Notes: generated from the letters alone by a model not told the origin. A DNA stretch of 64,000 nucleotides from Virgibacillus necropolis (GCF_002224365.1 NZ_CP022437.1:1984001-2048000); one strand, 5' to 3'. Numbered from the stretch's first letter, positions 27,821 to 37,517 are shown. Translations and numbers: made by a program.

Positions 27821-28783
27821 ATGAAATCAAGAAAAATAGTATTAACGATGCTTTTGTCTTTACTAGTTATTTTTGCTGCTGCATGTGGAAATGGAGATGG
27901 AAGTGGAAGCGGAAATGCTAACGCAAGCGGTGGCGATGATTCGAAAAAAGTAATGGTGGATGGTTCATCTACAGTATTCCCGATTATGGAAGCAGTCGCT
28001 GAAGAATATTCTATTGCTAATCCAGAAGTAAAAGCTACAGTTGGTGTATCTGGTACTGGTGGAGGATTTGAAAAGTTCATTGCCGGAGAAACAGATATTA
28101 CTAATGCATCTAGGCCAATAAAAGAAGAAGAGAAGCAAGCGCTTGAAGAAGCAGGAATCGAATATACAGAATTCAAGCTAGCACTTGATGGTTTATCAAT
28201 TGTTGTAAATGATAAAAATGACTGGGTAGATCAACTAACTATAGAAGAATTGAATAGAATGTGGTCGGAGAGCAGTGATGTTAAAACATGGGCAGATGTT
28301 CGCGAAGGATGGCCAGAAGAAGAAATCAAGTTCTTTAGCCCTGGTGCTGCATCTGGTACTTTTGATTATTTCCATGAAGTAGTTCTAAACGGCGAGCAAA
28401 TTCGTAAAAATGCTGCTCTATCTGAAGATGACAACGTACTTGTACAAGGTGTTACTGGAACAAAGCATGCGATCGGCTACTTTGGTTTTGCATATTACCT
28501 TGAAAATAAAGATGAGTTAAAAATTGTTCCAATTGTTAATCAAGAAGGTGAAGCTGTAACACCAAGCAAAAAAACTATTCAATCAGGTGAATACGAGCCA
28601 CTTTCAAGGCCGATGTATATTTATGTGAAGAATGAGGCACTTAAGGATGATACAGTCTATGACTTCACAAAGTATACTCTGGAAAATGCCGGTGAAATGG
28701 CAGAAGCAGTTGGCTATGTAGCTTTACCAGATAGTGTTTACGAAAAACAACTTAAAAAATTGGCTGAAATAGCTGGTAAATAA
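27821..28783 (+). CDS. pstS: Phosphate-binding lipoprotein PstS
   Basis: High-affinity periplasm-equivalent phosphate receptor, 320 residues. The signal peptide ends in a lipobox with C22 (FAAAC), followed by a Gly/Ser-rich linker. Phosphate-site motifs are VDGSSTVFPI, SGTGGGFEKF, ASRPIKEEE and SPGAASGTFDYF. The ATG follows AGGGGG. It leads pstSCAB-phoU and lies directly under the PhoP box. Confidence 0.96.
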   Translation: MKSRKIVLTMLLSLLVIFAAACGNGDGSGSGNANASGGDDSKKVMVDGSSTVFPIMEAVAEEYSIANPEVKATVGVSGTGGGFEKFIAGETDITNASRPIKEEEKQALEEAGIEYTEFKLALDGLSIVVNDKNDWVDQLTIEELNRMWSESSDVKTWADVREGWPEEEIKFFSPGAASGTFDYFHEVVLNGEQIRKNAALSEDDNVLVQGVTGTKHAIGYFGFAYYLENKDELKIVPIVNQEGEAVTPSKKTIQSGEYEPLSRPMYIYVKNEALKDDTVYDFTKYTLENAGEMAEAVGYVALPDSVYEKQLKKLAEIAGK

Positions 28784-28809
28784 GCATACTAAAAATGAAT
28801 AGTTAGCTT

Positions 28810-28862
28810 GGGATGTGGGGCAGCTCGTAATCGAGTACTTCCTCACATTCCTGCGTTTTTTT
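28810..28862 (+). terminator. Attenuator-like hairpin between pstS and pstC
   Basis: GGATGTGGGG and CCTCACATTCC form an imperfect stem with an inner CTCG-TAAT-CGAG hairpin, followed by a T run. It would let pstS be expressed above the downstream genes, as is usual for pst operons. Confidence 0.65.
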
Positions 28863-28882
28863 ATCGGGGAGGAAAGTTTGTT

Positions 28883-29812
28883 ATGTCAAAGTCTGTTCGA
28901 GATATGATAAAGGAAAATAAATCAAATCGTTCTCTACTTCAATTTACAGAGAGGGCAGCACCGCTTATCTTTTTGATATGTGCTGTTCTTTCCGTTTTAA
29001 CTACAGTCGGTATTATTTTTACGTTGTTAATAGAAACAATTACCTTCTTTAACCGCGTTTCTTTTATGGAGTTTATTACAAGTATAGAATGGTATCCTTT
29101 TGCTGGGGAAAACTCAACCTATGGTGTGCTTTCATTGGTTTCAGGGACCTTATTAATAACGTTAATTGCAATGGTAGTGGCAATTCCAATCGGACTAGCA
29201 TCAGCTATCTATCTGAGCGAGTACGCTTCTTTTAAAACCAGGAAAGTAATTAAACCAATTTTAGAAGTTCTAGCAGGTATTCCTACGATTGTTTATGGTT
29301 TCTTTGCATTAACATTTGTTACACCACTATTGAAAAGTTTTATACCAGAACTTCCTATCTTCAACGCGTTAAGTCCTGGTATTGTTGTCGGTATTATGAT
29401 CATTCCAATGATTGCTTCCTTATCAGAGGATGCCATGAGTTCAGTTCCAAATTCGATGCGTGAAGGTGCCCTTGCAATGGGCGCAACCAGGCTTGAAGTA
29501 GCGTTAAAAGTAGTGCTACCAGCAGCCCTTTCAGGCATTATAGCTTCCTTTGTACTTGGAATATCTCGTGCAATTGGAGAAACAATGATCGTCGCAGTAG
29601 CGGCTGGTTCTACGCCAATGTTTACTTTGGATGTTACGGAATCCATTCAAACGATGACTGCATATATTGTTCAGATTAGTCTTGGAGATGCAACGTATGG
29701 ATCAACTATTTATTATAGTATTTATGCAGTTGGGATGACATTATTTGTTTTCACACTGGTAATGAATTTATTAGCACAATACATTTCTCGTCGTTTTAGG
29801 GAGGAATATTAA
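28883..29812 (+). CDS. pstC: Phosphate ABC permease PstC
   Basis: Inner-membrane permease half of the Pst transporter, 309 residues, about six helices. The EAA loop region reads [28 protein letters not shown] in two pieces around residue 205-230. ATG 28883 follows GGGGAGGA; a longer frame runs through the attenuator hairpin. The stop is one base from the pstA start. Confidence 0.95.
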   Translation: MSKSVRDMIKENKSNRSLLQFTERAAPLIFLICAVLSVLTTVGIIFTLLIETITFFNRVSFMEFITSIEWYPFAGENSTYGVLSLVSGTLLITLIAMVVAIPIGLASAIYLSEYASFKTRKVIKPILEVLAGIPTIVYGFFALTFVTPLLKSFIPELPIFNALSPGIVVGIMIIPMIASLSEDAMSSVPNSMREGALAMGATRLEVALKVVLPAALSGIIASFVLGISRAIGETMIVAVAAGSTPMFTLDVTESIQTMTAYIVQISLGDATYGSTIYYSIYAVGMTLFVFTLVMNLLAQYISRRFREEY

Positions 29813-29813
29813 T

Positions 29814-30692
29814 ATGAGCTTAATAGATAAAGAATCTGTTAGAAATTCGACAGGGAAACGGTTAACAAAAAATCAGATTTTCAGATGGCTGTTTTTCCTT
29901 GCAACACTTTTTGGGATCGTAGTGTTAGCAACACTTTTATTCCGCATATTTACTCAGGGGATAGGTTATCTGGATTGGGGATTCTTAACCAGCTTTGCTT
30001 CAAGATTTCCTGAAGAATCAGGAATTAAGGCGGCAATTGTAGGTTCTCTTTGGCTAATGGCAGTCACAGCGCCAGTATCGCTTATTTTAGGTGTCGGGAC
30101 CGCCATTTATTTAGAAGAATATGCTAAAAAAAATAAATGGACTCGCTTTATACAGATAAATATTTCAAATTTAGCAGGTGTTCCTTCTATTGTATTTGGA
30201 CTTCTCGGTTTAACCATCTTTGTAAGGTTGCTTGAGATGGGGCGGAGTGTTATGGCAGGGGGCTTAACAATGAGTCTGTTAATCCTGCCAATTATTGTAG
30301 TCGCAGCGCAAGAAGCAATTCGCTCCATTCCAAATGAACAATATGAAGCATCATACGCGATGGGGGCCACCAAATGGCAAACTATTCGTCGAGTTGTTCT
30401 TCCAGCAGCCATTCCTGGTATTTTAACGGGAGGTATATTGGCTTTATCACGTGCTATAGGTGAAACAGCGCCGTTGTTAATGATTGGTGCAATAACGTTT
30501 ATCGCATATCTGCCGGAAAGCGTATGGTCTGGATTTACAGTAATGCCGATACAGATATTTAACTGGACCAGCCGACCACAAGAAGAATTTCATTATGTAG
30601 CTGCTGCGGGAATTATCGTATTATTAATTATGTTAATCATTATGAATTCAATAGCAGTATTTATTCGAAATAAGTTTTCTAAACGGTATTAA
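29814..30692 (+). CDS. pstA: Phosphate ABC permease PstA
   Basis: Second permease subunit, 292 residues, six helices. The coupling EAA motif is YEASYAMGATKWQTIRRVVL near residues 178-197, and GVPSIVFGLLGL is typical of PstA. It begins immediately after pstC (ATG 29814, behind AGGGAGGA). Confidence 0.95.
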   Translation: MSLIDKESVRNSTGKRLTKNQIFRWLFFLATLFGIVVLATLLFRIFTQGIGYLDWGFLTSFASRFPEESGIKAAIVGSLWLMAVTAPVSLILGVGTAIYLEEYAKKNKWTRFIQINISNLAGVPSIVFGLLGLTIFVRLLEMGRSVMAGGLTMSLLILPIIVVAAQEAIRSIPNEQYEASYAMGATKWQTIRRVVLPAAIPGILTGGILALSRAIGETAPLLMIGAITFIAYLPESVWSGFTVMPIQIFNWTSRPQEEFHYVAAAGIIVLLIMLIIMNSIAVFIRNKFSKRY

Positions 30693-30708
30693 ATAAGGAG
30701 GACTAGTC

Positions 30709-31533
30709 ATGAATAATGTAAAAGATGACAAGCGTGTGCCTATTATTGGAATGATGAATTCAGATTTAGATCCAGAAAGTAAAATTATTTATTCTGTTCA
30801 AAATTTTAATCTGTGGTACGGTGAAAAACAAGCACTAAAGGAGCTTCAGTTTGACATACCAGCCAATCAGGTGACAGCAATTATTGGCCCATCGGGCTGT
30901 GGTAAATCGACATTTATAAAAGCGTTGAATCGAATGGTGGAATTAGTTCCGTCAGTTAATATGGCTGGAAGTATAGTCTATAAGGATCAAAATATTTTCG
31001 ATCCAAAATATAAGGTAGAAGAACTCAGAACGAATGTTGGAATGGTGTTTCAAAAGCCTAATCCATTTCCAAAATCAATTTATGAAAACGTAGCTTACGG
31101 GCCGAAAATTCATGGGGTTAAAAAGAAAAAAGTTCTAGATGAAATTGTAGAAAAAAGCTTAAAAGGTGCTGCGCTTTGGGATGAGGTTAAAGACCGTCTA
31201 ACTGAAAATGCATTTGGGTTATCCGGTGGACAGCAACAGCGTTTGTGTATTGCTAGATGCCTAGCAATTGAGCCAGACGTAATTCTAATGGATGAGCCAA
31301 CTTCAGCACTTGATCCCATCTCTACGTTAAAAGTAGAGGAACTAGTACAGGAGCTAAAGAAAGAATACAGCATTGTTATTGTCACGCATAATATGCAACA
31401 GGCTGCGCGTATTTCTGATCGAACAGCATTCTTTCTAAATGGTGAAGTAGTTGAATATAGTGATACAGACAGGTTATTTTCTAATCCAACTGACAAAAGA
31501 ACAGAGGACTATATAACAGGTCGATTTGGTTAA
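30709..31533 (+). CDS. pstB: Phosphate ABC ATPase PstB
   Basis: ATPase of the Pst importer, 274 residues. The Walker A motif GPSGCGKST is at 60-68, the signature [16 protein letters not shown] and Walker [14 protein letters not shown] follow, and THNMQQA holds the switch His. Only one pstB is present, whereas B. subtilis has two. The ATG follows AAGGAGG. Confidence 0.97.
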   Translation: MNNVKDDKRVPIIGMMNSDLDPESKIIYSVQNFNLWYGEKQALKELQFDIPANQVTAIIGPSGCGKSTFIKALNRMVELVPSVNMAGSIVYKDQNIFDPKYKVEELRTNVGMVFQKPNPFPKSIYENVAYGPKIHGVKKKKVLDEIVEKSLKGAALWDEVKDRLTENAFGLSGGQQQRLCIARCLAIEPDVILMDEPTSALDPISTLKVEELVQELKKEYSIVIVTHNMQQAARISDRTAFFLNGEVVEYSDTDRLFSNPTDKRTEDYITGRFG

Positions 31534-31552
31534 GTATACGGGGGTGTAACTA

Positions 31553-32209
31553 TTGACAAGAGAAAATTTTGAGGAACAATTATTAGGGTTGAAATCTGAA
31601 TTAATGGAGCTAGGAGATCTAGCCAAGGTGGCAATAGATCGATCAATAAACGCTTTGGAAAATCAGAACGTTGATTTGGCATTACAAGTTATTGATGAGG
31701 ACGCTAAAATCAATGCATTAGAAGAAGAGATAAACGAGAACGCAACGTGGCTGATTGCAAAGGAACAACCTTTAGCTACTGATTTACGGAAAATAATAGC
31801 CATTATGAAGGTCACAACAGATATTGAACGAATAGGGGATTTGGCTGTAAACATTGCTAAATCTGTGATTCGAATCGGTAAACGTGAGTTTGTTGAACCA
31901 TTAAATAAAATACCTCATATGGCTTCTATTACGCAAAAAATGATTGATAATATACTTCTAGCGTTTAATGAAGAAGATATCTACAAGGCGAGAGATGTTG
32001 CAAAAATGGATGATGAAGTAGATAAAATGTACGGTGGCCTTGTGGAAGAATTGATGGGTCTTATGACAAAAAATCCTGATTATATAGCACAAATCATACA
32101 ATTATCTTTTATTTGCCGTTATTTAGAACGTGCGGCTGATCATTCAACAAACATCTCAGAGGCAATAATATATTTAGTAAAAGGGAAGAGGTATGATCTA
32201 AATAGTTAA
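31553..32209 (+). CDS. phoU: Phosphate signalling regulator PhoU
   Basis: Two-repeat helical bundle of 218 residues. Each repeat holds the E/D-xxxD metal-binding pattern (IDEDAKINALEEEI; TTDIERIGDLAVNIAKS and LERAADHSTNISEA). PhoU links Pst activity to the PhoR sensor in many bacteria. B. subtilis lacks this gene in its pst operon. It starts at TTG 31553 behind GGGGGTG, 20 bases after pstB. Confidence 0.93.
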   Translation: MTRENFEEQLLGLKSELMELGDLAKVAIDRSINALENQNVDLALQVIDEDAKINALEEEINENATWLIAKEQPLATDLRKIIAIMKVTTDIERIGDLAVNIAKSVIRIGKREFVEPLNKIPHMASITQKMIDNILLAFNEEDIYKARDVAKMDDEVDKMYGGLVEELMGLMTKNPDYIAQIIQLSFICRYLERAADHSTNISEAIIYLVKGKRYDLNS

Positions 32210-32221
32210 AATTATCTAGCT

Positions 32222-32612
32222 TAAAAAAGTAGTGTAGGTAGTTCACTTACCGTGGAGAAAATAGCAAATCAACTAACAACTAGCAGATAGTTTTAATAAC
32301 AACATCAAATTCACCAGTTTAATGTCCTTCATTGGCATGATGAAGGACTATTTCTCTGCGTTTTCGTGTTCTTTCAACCTTCATTGGCTTTTTATACATT
32401 TAGACTTAATTTAGTAATAAAAACATCATACCAATTAGCACCCCACTATCATCTATTAGCAGGAAGTTAATTTGGATGTTATTTATGGTTAATCATTGTT
32501 ATATCAACAAAAATAACATACCAATGAATTTGGCATGTTATTTCACTTGTTTTCAATTTTTTTCTCAAAAAGTGAACTACGTAGGAATATTCCTACACTA
32601 CTTTTTTATCTA
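32222..32612. repeat. MITE-like inverted-repeat element after phoU
   Basis: The gap between phoU and yqzC is bounded by a 25-base inverted repeat: AAAAAAGTAGTGTAGG plus GTAGTTCACTT on the left (32223-32248) and its reverse complement on the right (32566-32607). The right end carries an extra palindrome (GTAGGAATATTCCTAC, 32581-32596). Inside are two hairpins (32324-32348, GTCCTTCAT/ATGAAGGAC; and about 32511-32541, ATAACATACCAA/TTGGCATGTTAT) that may terminate phoU and the converging yqzC transcript. No coding capacity is seen. Confidence 0.7.
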
Positions 32613-32621
32613 GGCATTATT

Positions 32622-33131
32622 TTAATTTGTAATTGTTTCAGCTATTTCGTTAAGTGTCATGTCCGACGTCAAATCAAAAGTTCCGATTTGAACATACTGA
32701 CTATAATCGTTTTCCTCTAAATACTGGTTGAACTCATTAGCACTATCGATAATGCCGTTTTCCTCCAATTTAGAGCTTATGGAAGAAGAAGATGCCAGAC
32801 CAGGTTCTATTTTTAACGAAAATGTTTTCACTTCTTTTTCTTGCTTATCCTCAGCTTCATTTGGCTGTTCTGTTTGTTCATCATCTTTATCTTTTTCTTC
32901 AGTTTCCGTTTTACCTTCCTTCTTTTCTTCAGGATTGTTTTTAACAGAAAGAGAAATGTATTCCTCATCACTTAATACCTGCATCCCATCCTTTTCAAGG
33001 GATGCGATCATCTCTTGTTGAGAAATGTTCGTCGTTTTACTTTGAGGCTTTTCAAAATAAAGAACGATAGCTAATAAGATAATACCAGCTGTGAACAGGC
33101 CAATTGAAAATGCTCGAACGGGTTGCTTCAT
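32622..33131 (-). CDS. yqzC: YqzC-like membrane-anchored protein
   Basis: 169 residues: one N-terminal helix (about 7-27), a Lys/Glu-rich low-complexity linker (about 65-100) and a C-terminal module (VKTFSLKIEPGLASSSISSK.. and ..LEENGIID) resembling the LysM-like part of MltG/YceG lytic transglycosylases. The catalytic domain is absent. Position next to yqzD after the pst operon matches B. subtilis yqzC. Extracytoplasmic peptidoglycan binding is inferred from the fold resemblance. Confidence 0.75.
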   Translation of the reverse strand: MKQPVRAFSIGLFTAGIILLAIVLYFEKPQSKTTNISQQEMIASLEKDGMQVLSDEEYISLSVKNNPEEKKEGKTETEEKDKDDEQTEQPNEAEDKQEKEVKTFSLKIEPGLASSSSISSKLEENGIIDSANEFNQYLEENDYSQYVQIGTFDLTSDMTLNEIAETITN

Positions 33132-33152
33132 AATAATCTCCTTACTAATAAA

Positions 33153-33491
33153 TTAATAGTTTCGTAGAATTAATTGAATGTCGTATGTACTTAATTTCGT
33201 TAATTCTGTAATTTCTTGAATAGAATAGCCTTTCTCATGTAATTGAACGATTTTCCGATCCGCTTCAGAAGATTGATTATCATTCTGAAATAAATCGCCA
33301 GTGAGATCATTCGTAAGCAATTCTTCCTCAAGAATTTTAATTTTCTTTTTCATTTGATACGTATCCTGCATGGTTGACATCGAATACTGTTCCAACTGAT
33401 CTTCTAATTCCTTAAACTTATCATTCATTAAGAATGATATAATAAATAAGATTACCGCTACTATTAAAATTGTCGAAATTGCATAAATCAT
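33153..33491 (-). CDS. yqzD: YqzD-like membrane protein
   Basis: 112 residues. An N-terminal helix (about 2-22) is followed by a coiled-coil-like charged region and a C-terminal helix-turn-helix-like end ([21 protein letters not shown]). ATG 33491 follows GGAGG by eight bases; an ATG 15 bases upstream lacks that site. It is likely co-transcribed with yqzC. The function is unknown. Confidence 0.75.
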   Translation of the reverse strand: MIYAISTILIVAVILFIISFLMNDKFKELEDQLEQYSMSTMQDTYQMKKKIKILEEELLTNDLTGDLFQNDNQSSEADRKIVQLHEKGYSIQEITELTKLSTYDIQLILRNY

Positions 33492-33670
33492 GTTGTGTAC
33501 CTCCATTTCGTATACAATATTATTTATAACATAGAAATAGAAAAGATAAAACTGAAATATTTATTTTGTATGTTCCTTGATTGATTCCTATATATCTGAT
33601 ATTATAATTAAGTCTGACATGAAATTATAGAAATCTACAAAGCAAGTTTTTATAGTTTGGAGGGAAAATC

Positions 33671-33820
33671 ATGCGAGTAAACATAACTTTAGCTTGTACT
33701 GAATCTGGTGAACGTAATTATATTACAACAAAGAATAAGCGTACTAATCCTGGACGTATAGAACTTATGAAATACTGTCCACGTCTTAGAAAACACACAC
33801 TTCACCGTGAAACTAAATAA
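33671..33820 (+). CDS. rpmG: Ribosomal protein L33
   Basis: A 49-residue large-subunit protein ([20 protein letters not shown] is its start), too short for many gene finders. The ATG 33671 follows TTGGAGGG. The usual zinc-ribbon CxxC is broken to C-T-E-S at residues 9-12 and only one Cys (C36) remains in the second half, so this copy probably does not bind zinc. The position between yqzD and yqgN matches B. subtilis rpmGA. Confidence 0.95.
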   Translation: MRVNITLACTESGERNYITTKNKRTNPGRIELMKYCPRLRKHTLHRETK

Positions 33821-33834
33821 TGATTGGCGTAAAA

Positions 33835-33870
33835 TAAAACTCTTATCGAGAATAGATAAGGGTTTTATTT
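33835..33870 (+). terminator. Terminator after rpmG
   Basis: AAAACTCTTATC pairs with GATAAGGGTTTT followed by T-rich sequence. Confidence 0.8.
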
Positions 33871-33909
33871 ATATAATTATGACACAAAAGAAAGGGGAGG
33901 CTTATTTAT

Positions 33910-34464
33910 ATGAACAAATCTGAATTACGAAATAAAGCAATTACATATCTTAAATCTTTGTCTGATGAAGAAAAACTAGCAGTTGAGGGAAAAATTACCA
34001 ATCAGTTAATTCAATCAGATTTATGGAAAAAATCTTCTTCTATTGGGATTACCATTTCACAAGGTTTTGAGTGGAACACGAAGACGATTATAGATACAGC
34101 TTGGAAAGAAGATAAACAGGTATCCGTTCCAAAATGTGATCCATCAATTAAAGCACTTACTTTTTATCAACTAAAAACATATGAACAATTAGAGGTTGTA
34201 TATTATAATTTGAAAGAACCTGATCCATCTATCTCAAAATTTATAGAAAAAAATCAACTAGATTTATTAATTGTCCCAGGACTAGTTTTCGATCAGAAGG
34301 GTTACAGAATCGGCTTTGGTGGTGGCTACTATGATCGTTTCCTAAAGGACTTTTCAAATACCACTGTTTCATTAGTAAGTAATGATCAATTAACTCAAGA
34401 AATTCCAAGGGAAGAATTTGATCTTCCAGTCGACTATATCGTTACTGAAACTGGAATATATTAG
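33910..34464 (+). CDS. yqgN: 5-formyltetrahydrofolate cyclo-ligase
   Basis: Converts 5-formyl-THF to 5,10-methenyl-THF with ATP in folate one-carbon metabolism, 184 residues. The C-terminal FGGGYYDRFL motif (about 138-147) is diagnostic. An N-terminal helical segment KSELRNKAITYLKSLSDEE precedes the Rossmann-like core. The ATG follows AAGGGGAGG. It matches YqgN in position and length. Confidence 0.94.
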   Translation: MNKSELRNKAITYLKSLSDEEKLAVEGKITNQLIQSDLWKKSSSIGITISQGFEWNTKTIIDTAWKEDKQVSVPKCDPSIKALTFYQLKTYEQLEVVYYNLKEPDPSISKFIEKNQLDLLIVPGLVFDQKGYRIGFGGGYYDRFLKDFSNTTVSLVSNDQLTQEIPREEFDLPVDYIVTETGIY

Positions 34465-34478
34465 TAGGAGGTAGACAA

Positions 34479-35492
34479 TTGGATTATAATCGCTATTCCA
34501 GACAACTCTTATTTCGTCCTATCCAACAACTCGGTCAGGAAAAGTTACATAATAGTAGTGTGCTCGTTGTAGGTGTGGGGGCATTAGGCACAGTTATTTG
34601 TAACCATTTGGTTCGTGCAGGTATTGGTGAAATTAGAATAATCGATCGAGATTACGTCGAACTTTCTAATCTACAGCGACAATTGTTATTTGATGAAGAA
34701 GATGTGGAAAAAGCATTACCCAAAGCAATAGCTGCAAAAAATAAATTAGAAAAAATAAATAGAACAACCAAAATAGAAGCGATAGTTGGGAATGTAACTG
34801 CTAGGAACGTCGAGGAACTAGTGAATGGAATAGATGTAGTTCTAGACGGAACGGATAATCTATCTACTAGGTTTATACTCAATGATTGTTGTTATAAGCA
34901 AGGGATCCCTTTTTCATACGGTGGTGCTGTAAGTTCAAGAGGAATGAATGCATTTTTTATCCCCCAAAAAACACCGTGTTTGCGCTGTCTAATTCCAGAA
35001 ACATTAAATGGCGGGCAAACATGTGATACCATTGGTGTTATTGCTCCTATAGTAGACATGGTCGCGTCACTACAAGTAACGGAAACAATTAAATATCTAA
35101 CCGGTAATGAAGACGCACTAAGAAATACACTTCGTACGTTTGATATATGGTTTAATCATCAATATGATATTAAGTTGTCTAATCCTAAAAAAGATTGTCC
35201 GACATGTCAAAAAGAGGAGTATCCTGCACTTAAGGCGTTGGCAGAAGAACTGGAAACAGTACTTTGTGGAAGAAATAGCGTGCAAGTTCATCAAAAAGCA
35301 TCCTTAGACATAAAAAAATGGAATGATAAATTAAAAAATGTGGCATCGGTTAAAGTAACACCATTTTTACTGAAGGCAGAATTTACTCAAGGTATAACGC
35401 TCGTTCTTTTTTCTGACGGCCGTGTTCTTGTTCAAGGAACAGAAGACACTGTCATTGCCAGGTCTTGGTATGACCGATATATTGGTTCATAA
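34479..35492 (+). CDS. MoeB/ThiF-family adenylyltransferase
   Basis: E1-like enzyme of 337 residues that adenylates the C-terminus of a MoaD- or ThiS-type sulfur carrier. The nucleotide loop VVGVGALGTVICNHL is at about 30-44, RQLLFDEEDV follows, and the two CxxC zinc pairs are CLRC and CPTC. The start is TTG 34479 behind AGGAGG. It is not part of the conserved yqgN-yqgO order in B. subtilis, and no carrier-protein gene is nearby, so Moco and thiamine roles cannot be separated. Confidence 0.88.
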   Translation: MDYNRYSRQLLFRPIQQLGQEKLHNSSVLVVGVGALGTVICNHLVRAGIGEIRIIDRDYVELSNLQRQLLFDEEDVEKALPKAIAAKNKLEKINRTTKIEAIVGNVTARNVEELVNGIDVVLDGTDNLSTRFILNDCCYKQGIPFSYGGAVSSRGMNAFFIPQKTPCLRCLIPETLNGGQTCDTIGVIAPIVDMVASLQVTETIKYLTGNEDALRNTLRTFDIWFNHQYDIKLSNPKKDCPTCQKEEYPALKALAEELETVLCGRNSVQVHQKASLDIKKWNDKLKNVASVKVTPFLLKAEFTQGITLVLFSDGRVLVQGTEDTVIARSWYDRYIGS

Positions 35493-35555
35493 TGCATAAA
35501 TAAGCAGGCTCCTGAAAAAACTAAGAACACTATAACATAGAAATAGGGTGTTCAA

Positions 35556-35747
35556 ATGAGAATTATAATAATAGTCGGAGTTGGCCTTTCAGCAATGCTA
35601 GCTGTATATAAATGGCGTTATAAATTAGTGAATATGATTTTGGCCGTAAGTGTGTTGCGAAAGTTAGGAGTAATCCTAACCATGAATATGCCAACAATCA
35701 AAAATAAAATCCTTTCCAACATATTTACAAAAACTTCAAATGGTTAA
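35556..35747 (+). CDS. yqgO: YqgO-like small membrane protein
   Basis: 63 residues with a strongly hydrophobic N-terminus (about 2-18) and a basic, amphipathic remainder (YKWRYKLVNMILAV ... LRKLG). The ATG follows AATAGGG, a weak ribosome site. It occupies the yqgO slot just before the rhomboid gene. Assignment is mostly by position and architecture. Confidence 0.6.
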   Translation: MRIIIIVGVGLSAMLAVYKWRYKLVNMILAVSVLRKLGVILTMNMPTIKNKILSNIFTKTSNG

Positions 35748-35873
35748 GAAAAACAAATACAAGCGCCCGAATGAAGGAAGGTTGGATCCTGTGCCAATGT
35801 TGGCATAATCCGCCTCCTGCAGGCCTCCGTATGACGCTGTATCTGAATAAGATGAATATTATTCAAGGTAGTT

Positions 35874-35901
35874 GTCCTCATTGCAACTACCTTGTTTTAT
35901 T
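35874..35901 (+). terminator. Terminator after yqgO
   Basis: CAAGGTAGTTG and CAACTACCTTG arms followed by TTTT. Confidence 0.8.
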
Positions 35902-35969
35902 GAAAAGGAATTTTTTAACAAGTAAATAAGCGTAAGTTTTGATATGATGGTCATTAGGGAGGAAAGTCA

Positions 35970-37517
35970 ATGTACGTAAATGAACAACATATCATGTATC
36001 AATTAGCCGACCAGCTAATTGAGGTAGAGAATTTTGAAATCTTAGACATGGATGAACATAAGAAAGAGATTTGGTTAGAGAAAAATATAAACAAAACCTC
36101 GTATGTCATTCGAATTGTACATAAAGAATTTTATTGGATGAATGATTTAAAAAAGGATATTGCCTTAGCTTTTCAGCGGACAAAAGCAATAAGGCGTCTG
36201 TTGACTGGAAAACATATTGAAGTGAAAAATGTATATGTAGCAATGCAAGCCCCCGTTGGAGAATGGGAAGCATTGAAGAAACCAATGCAGTTGAAAGAGC
36301 GTAAGCCAATTAAAATGAAAATTTATTATCTAGATGAAAAAGATATTTATGAAGAGACGGAACGATTAAATCAAGATTTAAATATTTCGTTACAATTAGG
36401 AACTAGTGAGCTTGCAGATCAAGATAAGGCAGCCGAGTTAGATCACCTTAAAGGTAAATTAAGTAATAAACTTTCTTCAAAAAGAAAAGAAATCAAAAAT
36501 GTTTTTTCCCATGGAAAACCCTTTCTAACATACTTTTTATTGGTAATTAATATTCTTATTTACTTCTTACTTGAGTTTAACGGGGGGAGCACTTCCACTG
36601 AAACATTAATTAAATATGGAGCCAAATATAATCCCGCCATACTAGATGGGGAATGGTGGAGAATTATTTCCTCTATGTTTTTACATATTGGACTGTTGCA
36701 CATATTTATGAATATGCTGGCATTATATTACTTAGGAGCCACAGTTGAACGGATATATGGTTCGGTTCGATTTTTAACTATTTATATGTTAGCTGGAATT
36801 GGGGGAGGACTTGCCAGTTTTGCGTTTACAACAAATGTATCGGCTGGAGCATCTGGTGCTTTGTTTGGATTATTCGGGGCATTATTGTTTTTTGGACTGA
36901 TGAACAAAAAACTGTTTTTGCAGACCATGGGCAAAGGAATTCTTTTTATAATCGGCTTTAATTTAATCTTTGGATTTTCAGTACCTCAAATCGATAATGG
37001 TGCACATATTGGTGGTTTAGTTACAGGATTTATTGCTTCTGTAATAGTATTTTTACCAAGAAAGAAAAAAATCGCTTACCAATTTTTTGCGGTAATTTGT
37101 TATCTAGTTATTATAAGTGGTTTAGTGGTATTTGGTATACAACAAAATACGGATAGTGCGATGTATCAGTTAACTAAAATAGAAGAATTATTAGCAAAAG
37201 ATGATTATGAAGCAGTAATTAAGACTGCTACAGAGGCGTTAAAGGATCCTGATGACCTATCTGCCGCGCTATTGTTTCAACGATCCTATGCAAATATTGA
37301 ATTAGGCAAAACATCATTAGCTATAAATGATCTTGAAAAAATTGTTGAAATGGATAGTGAGATGCCAGAAGTTTACTATAATTTAGCCTTGTTGTATAGG
37401 AGTCAAGGTGAAAAACAAAAGGCCGTGCAGTCAGTAGAAAAAGCCTACAAATTAAAGCCTGATGATGATTCCTATATCCAATTGTATGAACAAATTACCG
37501 GGAAGAGTGTTAATTAA
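35970..37517 (+). CDS. gluP: Rhomboid intramembrane protease GluP (YqgP) with TPR tail
   Basis: 515-residue serine protease cutting inside the membrane; B. subtilis YqgP cleaves the Mg transporter MgtE and cooperates with FtsH. An N-terminal soluble domain (about 1-185) precedes seven or so helices. The catalytic Ser is about residue 295 in GASGALFG and the catalytic His about 346 in NGAHIGG. The C-terminal part (about 395-510) is TPR-like (YYNLALLYRSQGEKQKAVQS). The ATG follows AGGGAGG. Confidence 0.93.
   Translation: MYVNEQHIMYQLADQLIEVENFEILDMDEHKKEIWLEKNINKTSYVIRIVHKEFYWMNDLKKDIALAFQRTKAIRRLLTGKHIEVKNVYVAMQAPVGEWEALKKPMQLKERKPIKMKIYYLDEKDIYEETERLNQDLNISLQLGTSELADQDKAAELDHLKGKLSNKLSSKRKEIKNVFSHGKPFLTYFLLVINILIYFLLEFNGGSTSTETLIKYGAKYNPAILDGEWWRIISSMFLHIGLLHIFMNMLALYYLGATVERIYGSVRFLTIYMLAGIGGGLASFAFTTNVSAGASGALFGLFGALLFFGLMNKKLFLQTMGKGILFIIGFNLIFGFSVPQIDNGAHIGGLVTGFIASVIVFLPRKKKIAYQFFAVICYLVIISGLVVFGIQQNTDSAMYQLTKIEELLAKDDYEAVIKTATEALKDPDDLSAALLFQRSYANIELGKTSLAINDLEKIVEMDSEMPEVYYNLALLYRSQGEKQKAVQSVEKAYKLKPDDDSYIQLYEQITGKSVN

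Noticed and set aside
35760-35860. G+C-rich patch with CCTCCTGCAGG between yqgO and gluP
   Set aside because: It resembles neither the repeat core nor a known RNA; too short to classify.
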